Shown here piece after piece: positions 1-4,869 of a DNA stretch of 6,934 nucleotides (position 1 is the stretch's first letter; each line of letters begins with the position of its first letter). The notes under the pieces are model-generated. The model worked only from the letters and a program-made list of their open reading frames with translations. It was not told the origin of the DNA and made no database searches. This DNA comes from an uncultured Bacteroidales bacterium (GTDB taxonomy: Bacteria; Bacteroidota; Bacteroidia; Bacteroidales; Marinilabiliaceae). The translations under genes and the position numbers were made by a program. The DNA is taken from NCBI GenBank assembly GCA_934717675.1, contig CAKUYZ010000091.1:1-6934 (forward strand), read 5' to 3'.

Positions 1-1681
1 GGTAAAGGATCAGCCCTTTCGCGTAGACGACGTCAAGAGTAAGCAAGGCAAAGAGACCCCGCCGCCCCTTTTTGACCTTACCTCGCTCCAGGTGGAGTGC
101 AACAACAAGCTAGGCCTCTCGGCCGATGAGACCCTACGCATAGCCCAGTCTCTCTATGAGGGCAAGTTCACCACCTATCCTCGAGTAGACACCAAATTCC
201 TCACTGACGACATCTATGCCAAGGTGCCGTCCATCCTCCGCGGGCTTACGCCATATGCACAGCTCACGGCCCCTCTCCTGGCTCAAAAGAAACTACCGAA
301 ATCCAAAAAGGTCTTCAACAACCTCAAGGTGACCGACCACCACGCCATAATCCCCACCGGCGTCACGCCGCCGCCATCGCTCTCATATAATGAGAAGCGA
401 GTCTTCGATATGGTGGCCAGGAGGTTTATGGCCAATTTCTATCCCGACAGCACCGTCTCGCTCACCACCGTGTTGGGCAGTGCGGGCATGGTGGCGTTCA
501 AGGTCAACGGCAAGAGAATTGTGGAACCGGGCTGGCGCGTTGTCTATGGCAATCAGAAGATTGACGATGACAAGGACGATTCGCATGGCGGTGTTTTGCC
601 AGAGTTTAAAGTAGGAGAACAAGGCCCCCACGAGCCCGCGCTGCAAGAGAAGCAGACGCAGCCGCCAAAGCCATATACCGAGGCCACGCTCCTGAGAGCC
701 ATGGAAACGGCCGGCAAGCAGGTGGAGGATGGCGAGTTGAGAGACCTGATGAAGGAAAATGGCATTGGCCGCCCCTCCACCCGCGCGGCCATCATAGAGA
801 CTCTTTTCCGGAGGAAGTATATCACAAAGGAGCGTAAAAACCTTCAGCCCACCGTCAATGGCATACGGCTGATAGACACCATCAGCATTCCCATATTGAA
901 GTCTGTCGAGCTGACGGGCCAATGGGAGAAAAAGTTGCGACAGATTGAGGCAGGGCAGTTCACCACTCAGCAGTTCATTGGCGATATGCGCGCCATGGTC
1001 ACGGATGTTGTGTCTCACGTCATGAGTGACAGCAGTTCCGGTCGCTTCATGTCGCATGAGGAGACCCGCCCGTCGGCCAAGTCTGTTCGACCTAAGTCAT
1101 CCGCTGATAAGTCTGGCGCTAAGCCCAATGCCGACGCCCCGATGCCACCTTGCCCCAAATGTGGCCGTCCCATTCTCAAGGGCAAGGCCGCGTGGGGCTG
1201 TTCGGGCTATAAAGAAGGTTGCCGTTTTGTAGTGCCATTTATGGTATTTAGCAAGCGGCTGACGGACAAGCAACTGACCACTCTCCTCACAAAAGGCGAG
1301 GTGGCTGTGAAGGGTGTCAGTGAGGGCGATGGGAAAGCTGACGGCAAATTCGCCTTTGATCAAGACTTTAACGTGGTGTTCCGCAAGGCGGATGCCCCCA
1401 AAACACTTGACGTCTCAGCGTTGCGTTGCCCGCTGTGCGGGGGCCGAGTCTTGGAGGGGCGTCAGGCGTGGGGGTGTGAGGGCTACAAGACGGGCTGCTC
1501 GTTCAAGGTCCCATATGTCTTCATGTGCAAAAAACTCACTCCGACACATTTAGGCGTTTTAATCAATAAGGGCAAGACTGGTGTGATCCGAGATTTTGTC
1601 GATGTCAACGGGGTGAAGAGGGATGGCCGTCTGGTGCTGACGGAACGCGGAGAGGTGGCCTTGCAAGAGGTTGCCAACTGA
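1..1681 (+). CDS. topB: DNA topoisomerase III (type IA), C-terminal part; 5' end outside window
   Basis: Type IA topoisomerase, which cuts and passes single DNA strands through a 5'-phosphotyrosine link to resolve tangled or recombining DNA. The frame is open from base 2 to the TGA at 1679-1681, so the GTG at 92 is an internal valine and not a start; about 560 codons are present. The active-site tyrosine is at 176-178 within TTYPRVDT, the TopB form of the motif. Further family blocks are VTDHHAIIPTG (about 326-360) and the ENGIGRPSTRA stretch (about 758-790). After the core come two tandem repeats of the topoisomerase C-terminal type (Toprim_Crpt-like), each with four cysteines: codons at 1151, 1160, 1199, 1220 and at 1427, 1436, 1475, 1496. 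Each has an AWGC-GYK-GC-F core and a KLT...L..L..KG tail. The N-terminal Toprim domain lies upstream of the window. Codon use is more mixed than in the two hydrolase genes downstream. Family assignment is firm. Confidence 0.95.
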   Translation, partial: VKDQPFRVDDVKSKQGKETPPPLFDLTSLQVECNNKLGLSADETLRIAQSLYEGKFTTYPRVDTKFLTDDIYAKVPSILRGLTPYAQLTAPLLAQKKLPKSKKVFNNLKVTDHHAIIPTGVTPPPSLSYNEKRVFDMVARRFMANFYPDSTVSLTTVLGSAGMVAFKVNGKRIVEPGWRVVYGNQKIDDDKDDSHGGVLPEFKVGEQGPHEPALQEKQTQPPKPYTEATLLRAMETAGKQVEDGELRDLMKENGIGRPSTRAAIIETLFRRKYITKERKNLQPTVNGIRLIDTISIPILKSVELTGQWEKKLRQIEAGQFTTQQFIGDMRAMVTDVVSHVMSDSSSGRFMSHEETRPSAKSVRPKSSADKSGAKPNADAPMPPCPKCGRPILKGKAAWGCSGYKEGCRFVVPFMVFSKRLTDKQLTTLLTKGEVAVKGVSEGDGKADGKFAFDQDFNVVFRKADAPKTLDVSALRCPLCGGRVLEGRQAWGCEGYKTGCSFKVPYVFMCKKLTPTHLGVLINKGKTGVIRDFVDVNGVKRDGRLVLTERGEVALQEVAN

Positions 1682-1689
1682 GGCGACCA

Positions 1690-1820
1690 GTTAGCATTTT
1701 ATGCCGTCGCGGTTGTCAAGTTGTCATTTTGCATACCTTTTCACTTGGCCGCTTAGCATTTTCGCCCCAATAATATAACGACACGATGAGCGGATATAAC
1801 AAATTGTCCGTTCTCATTTT
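1690..1820. repeat. Four copies of a GTTnnCATTTT motif
   Basis: Read directly: GTTAGCATTTT at 1690-1700, GTTGTCATTTT at 1720-1730, CTTAGCATTTT at 1752-1762 and GTTCTCATTTT at 1810-1820. All share TTnnCATTTT and lie on the same strand. Start-to-start spacings are 30, 32 and 58 bases, roughly whole helical turns for the first two steps. A short direct repeat GTTGTCA (1712-1718 and 1720-1726) overlaps the second copy. The last copy ends 33 bases before the putative -7 box, so a regulator-binding role is possible, but chance recurrence in an AT-rich spacer is not excluded. I do not recognise the motif. Confidence 0.45.
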
Positions 1821-1831
1821 ACGCTTTTATG

Positions 1832-1866
1832 TTCGGTTCGTCGTTAAAGAGGTTAACTTTGCGTAA
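1832..1866 (+). promoter_or_regulatory. Putative Bacteroidota promoter for the GH31 gene
   Basis: TAACTTTG at 1854-1861 is an exact match to the TAnnTTTG -7 element used by the Bacteroidota primary sigma factor. A canonical TTG is not seen at the expected -33 distance; TTC at 1832-1834 is the nearest match, so the promoter may be weak or activator-dependent. Transcription would begin near 1866-1868, giving a leader of about 36 bases before the ATG at 1903. The leader has no Shine-Dalgarno sequence, which is usual in this phylum. Confidence 0.6.
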
Positions 1867-1902
1867 CGATTTGAGATTGCAAACAAGTTAATTTCTGTAA
1901 AC

Positions 1903-4773
1903 ATGATATTAAAGTCCATTTTCGAGAGGGCTGCGCGTTGGCAGGCTGGTGCGTTGGCTTTCTCTGCCCTGGCTCTCCTAGCGGCTTGCCAGGGTGGGCC
2001 ATCCGCCAAAGACGGTGTCGTGCTGACGCTCGATGGTGGCCAAAAGGTGCGCCTTCAGGTTGTCAATGACAACATTGTCCGCGTGTCCGCGACCCTCGGC
2101 GGCGAGTTCGACCGCGACTCCAGCCTCATGGTTGTGCCGCAGGCCAAGTTCACAGCCTACACCACTTCCGAGACCGACACCACTTTCACCGTCCAGACCA
2201 AGGCTCTGAAAGCGGTAGTGTGCAAGAAGTGCGGTGAGGTCTCGTTCCTCAATCCTGATGGCACGCCCATCTTGCGAGAAGACGGCCGCGTGCTACGCGA
2301 CACCGTCATTGAGGGAACTCATGGCCTCGTCTTCCGCCAGAAGTGGATTCCTGGTGACAGCGACGCCATCTACGGCCTCGGTCAGCACCAGGCTGAGGAG
2401 TTCAACTACCGCGGCAAGAACGAGGAACTTTTCCAGTACAACACAAAGGTCTCCATACCTTTCTTCGTCTCCAACGCCGGCTATGGCATCCTTTGGGACA
2501 ATAACTCACTAACCCGTTTCGGCGATTGCCGAGACTATCTCCAGCTCAACGAGGCTTTCAAGGTCTATGACAAGGACGGCAAAGAGGGCGGGCTCACGTC
2601 AACATGGACTCCCGCGCCTGGTTCCGGCGTCAAACCTCTCGTTCGCATCGAGCCTAAGCTCTATTTTGACAACATCCTTGTCAACAAGGAGTTGATGCCC
2701 GCGGGCTACCCGCAGCTCGGAGCCGATGTCGATTTCGACGGCTACCTTGAGCCTGCCGAGACCGGCACCTACCGCTTCCTCATCTACTACGCCGGCTACA
2801 CCCGCGTCTTTGTAGACGACAAGGAGCTCTTCCCCGAGATCTGGCGTACGGCTTGGAACCCCAACAGCCGCAAGTTCCAGCTCAACCTTGAGAAAGGCAA
2901 GAAAATAAAGCTCCACATTGACTGGAAGCCAGATGGCGGCGAGAGCTATTGCGCCCTCCGCGCCCTCACGCCAGTGCCTGACGAGGAGCAGATGAAGTTG
3001 GCCCTTTGGAGCGAGATGGGCGACCAGGAGGACTACTATTTCATCAAGGGTGACAATATGGACGAGGTCATCAGCGGCTATCGCACCCTCACCGGCAAGA
3101 GCCAAGTGATGGCCAAGTGGGCCATGGGCTTCTGGCAGAGCCGCGAGAGGTATAAGACGCAAGACGAGATCCTCTCCGTCGTCAAATATTTCCGCGACCA
3201 CCACATCCCCATGGACAACATCGTCCAGGACTGGTCTTACTGGCCCGAGGACGGGTGGGGCAGCCATGAGTTCGACTCCGCAAGGTTCGAGAACCCAAAG
3301 GCAATGCTTGACTCCATCCACGCCATGCACACTCACTACATGATCTCAGTATGGCCCAAGTTCTATCCCGAGACCGAGAACTACAAGGAGCTCGACCGCA
3401 ACGGCTGGATGTACCATCGCTCCATCCAGGACAGCCTCGTCGACTGGATCGGCAAGGGACACCACTACTCTTTCTACGACGCCTACGCCCCTGGCGCGCG
3501 CAAGCTCTTCTGGGAGCAGATGAACAAGAGCCTCTACTGCCTCGGTGTGGACGCTTGGTGGATGGATGCCTCCGAGCCAAACGTCCGCGACTGCACCCCA
3601 ATCCAGTATCGTAAAGACCTCTGTGGCCCCACGGCCCTCGGTCCCTCTGCCAAATATTTCAACGCCTATTCCATCGTCAACGCCGATGCCATCTACACTG
3701 GCCAGCGCTCGGTCAATGACACTAGCCGTGTCTTCCTCCTCACCCGTTCTGGCTTCGCCGGCCTCCAAAGGTACAGCACAGCCACTTGGAGCGGCGACAT
3801 CGCCTCGCGTTGGGAGGATATGAGGGCTCAGATCTCAGCGGGTCTCAACTTTGCGGTCTCTGGTGTCCCCTACTGGACCATGGATATTGGCGGCTTCTGC
3901 GTTGAGAAGCGTCACGAGCGCGCGCAAGATGAGTTCAACAAGACCGGCAAGGTCAATGAGGATCTCAAGGATTGGCGCGAGCTTCAGACCCGCTGGTATC
4001 AGTTCGGCGCTTTCTGCCCGCTCTACCGCGCCCACGGTCAATACCCGCTCCGCGAGCCTTGGAACATTGCCCCGGAGGGCGACCCCGCCTTCCTGTCGAT
4101 CCTCTACTACACCAAGCTCCGTTATCGCCTTATGCCCTACGTGTATAGCCTCGCCGGCATGACGCACTATGACGACTACACCATCATGCGCCCGCTGGTC
4201 ATGGACTTCACGGCCGACACCAAGGTCAACAACGTGGCCGACCAGTTCCTCTTTGGCCCAGCCATCATGGTCAACCCCGTTACGCAATACCTCGCCCGCA
4301 TGCGTGAGGTCTACCTCCCCGCAGGTGCCAAGTGGTATGATTTCTACACTGGCAAGGCTTATGACGGCGGTCAGACCATCACGGCCAGCGCCCCCTATGA
4401 GCGCATCCCGCTCTTCGTGCCAGCCGGCTCCATCATCCTCACGGGTCCCGATATGGAATGGGCCGACCAGAAGAAGGCGGATAACATCACGGTCTACGTC
4501 TTCGCCGGTCGCGATGGCAAGTTCTCGCTCTACGAGGACGAGGGTACCAACTACAATTATGAGAAAGGCCAGGCCGCGTTCATAGACTTCAGCTATGACG
4601 ATGCCTCCAAGACCCTTACCATCGGCCAGAGGCGCGGCTCTTTCAAGGGCATGCTTGAGAAGCGCAACTTCAATGTAGTCCTCGTCTCGCCCCAGTCTCC
4701 CGCGGCTGTCGATGCCGACGTGCAGGGCAAGGCCGTGGCCTATGACGGTGCCGAGGTCAAGGTGACCCTCTAG
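1903..4773 (+). CDS. GH31 lipoprotein with inserted PA14 domain, probable alpha-xylosidase
   Basis: Retaining alpha-glycoside hydrolase of family 31, 956 residues and complete. The ATG at 1903 is supported by a lipoprotein signal directly after it: arginine-bearing N-region, hydrophobic stretch at about residues 15-28, lipobox LAAC with Cys29. Domains in order: N-terminal beta-sandwich (about 35-235, with GLGQHQAEEFNYRG near 158); a PA14 insert (about 240-358, GTYRFLIYYAGYTRVFVDD block); the TIM barrel (about 395-730); C-terminal sandwiches ending in a DUF5110-type domain (about 855-930, VYVFAGRDGKFSLYEDEG). The nucleophile is Asp555 in WWMDASEP and the acid/base is Asp632 in WSGDI. The PA14 insert and the RWYQFGAFCPLYRAHGQYP block are shared with xyloglucan-active alpha-xylosidases such as Cellvibrio Xyl31A and Bacteroides ovatus GH31. 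The likely role is release of alpha-1,6-xylose from the non-reducing end of xyloglucan oligosaccharides, in the periplasm or at the outer membrane. Alpha-glucosidase activity is the main alternative. Codons are strongly biased to C-ending forms. Confidence 0.93.
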   Translation: MILKSIFERAARWQAGALAFSALALLAACQGGPSAKDGVVLTLDGGQKVRLQVVNDNIVRVSATLGGEFDRDSSLMVVPQAKFTAYTTSETDTTFTVQTKALKAVVCKKCGEVSFLNPDGTPILREDGRVLRDTVIEGTHGLVFRQKWIPGDSDAIYGLGQHQAEEFNYRGKNEELFQYNTKVSIPFFVSNAGYGILWDNNSLTRFGDCRDYLQLNEAFKVYDKDGKEGGLTSTWTPAPGSGVKPLVRIEPKLYFDNILVNKELMPAGYPQLGADVDFDGYLEPAETGTYRFLIYYAGYTRVFVDDKELFPEIWRTAWNPNSRKFQLNLEKGKKIKLHIDWKPDGGESYCALRALTPVPDEEQMKLALWSEMGDQEDYYFIKGDNMDEVISGYRTLTGKSQVMAKWAMGFWQSRERYKTQDEILSVVKYFRDHHIPMDNIVQDWSYWPEDGWGSHEFDSARFENPKAMLDSIHAMHTHYMISVWPKFYPETENYKELDRNGWMYHRSIQDSLVDWIGKGHHYSFYDAYAPGARKLFWEQMNKSLYCLGVDAWWMDASEPNVRDCTPIQYRKDLCGPTALGPSAKYFNAYSIVNADAIYTGQRSVNDTSRVFLLTRSGFAGLQRYSTATWSGDIASRWEDMRAQISAGLNFAVSGVPYWTMDIGGFCVEKRHERAQDEFNKTGKVNEDLKDWRELQTRWYQFGAFCPLYRAHGQYPLREPWNIAPEGDPAFLSILYYTKLRYRLMPYVYSLAGMTHYDDYTIMRPLVMDFTADTKVNNVADQFLFGPAIMVNPVTQYLARMREVYLPAGAKWYDFYTGKAYDGGQTITASAPYERIPLFVPAGSIILTGPDMEWADQKKADNITVYVFAGRDGKFSLYEDEGTNYNYEKGQAAFIDFSYDDASKTLTIGQRRGSFKGMLEKRNFNVVLVSPQSPAAVDADVQGKAVAYDGAEVKVTL

Positions 4774-4808
4774 CCCGGAGTTTCGCCAGATAGCATAATT
4801 CAAACATT

Positions 4809-4850
4809 CCGCCCGGGAGGGAGGCCTTGCGCCAAGTCCCGGGCGGTTTT
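4809..4850 (+). terminator. Intrinsic terminator-like hairpin between GH31 and GH3 genes
   Basis: A perfect 10-base inverted repeat, CCGCCCGGGA (4809-4818) and TCCCGGGCGG (4837-4846), is separated by an 18-base loop and followed at once by TTTTAAT. The GC-rich stem plus T-run fits a rho-independent terminator for the GH31 transcript on the + strand. The opposite strand lacks a T-run, so it is one-directional. The loop is longer than usual for such terminators. Only 19 bases lie between the T-run and the GH3 ATG, so the hairpin could instead act as a partial terminator, attenuator or mRNA 3'-end stabiliser. Confidence 0.75.
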
Positions 4851-4869
4851 AATAAGATTAGCCTTCCAT

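Larger units (their letters stand above)
1682..1902. other. Non-coding spacer between topB and the GH31 gene
   Basis: This stretch is more AT-rich than its flanks and has no credible ORF on either strand; the one antisense frame entering it is a shadow of the GH31 start. It contains a weak nested inverted repeat just after the topB stop (GCGAC 1683-1687 with GTCGC 1706-1710, and inside it GCAT 1694-1697 with ATGC 1701-1704). It also holds four copies of a CATTTT motif and, near its right end, a Bacteroidota-type promoter. The first hairpin has no T-run after it, so it is a poor candidate for an intrinsic terminator of topB. Confidence 0.7.

Noticed and set aside
92..94. GTG as a start codon for the topoisomerase
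   Set aside because: The frame is open to the window edge, and the upstream residues (PPLFDLTSLQ) are conserved TopB sequence, so this is an internal valine.
1683..1710. Nested inverted repeat after the topB stop as a terminator
   Set aside because: The outer stem is only five base pairs with an asymmetric bulge and there is no T-run after it.
2599..3336. Antisense open frame (245 codons) inside the GH31 gene
   Set aside because: Shadow of the GC-rich coding strand; composition is low-complexity Val/Leu/Ala/Gly with no family signature.
4771..4773. Programmed TAG read-through or recoding producing a GH31-GH3 fusion
   Set aside because: A terminator hairpin and a fresh lipoprotein signal follow the TAG, the bridging peptide is not protein-like, and nothing else in the window suggests TAG reassignment.
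3835..4803. Long antisense open frame (322 codons) opposite the GH31 3' half
   Set aside because: It mirrors the C-ending codon bias of the GH31 gene, has no recognisable domain and overlaps a well-supported catalytic protein.
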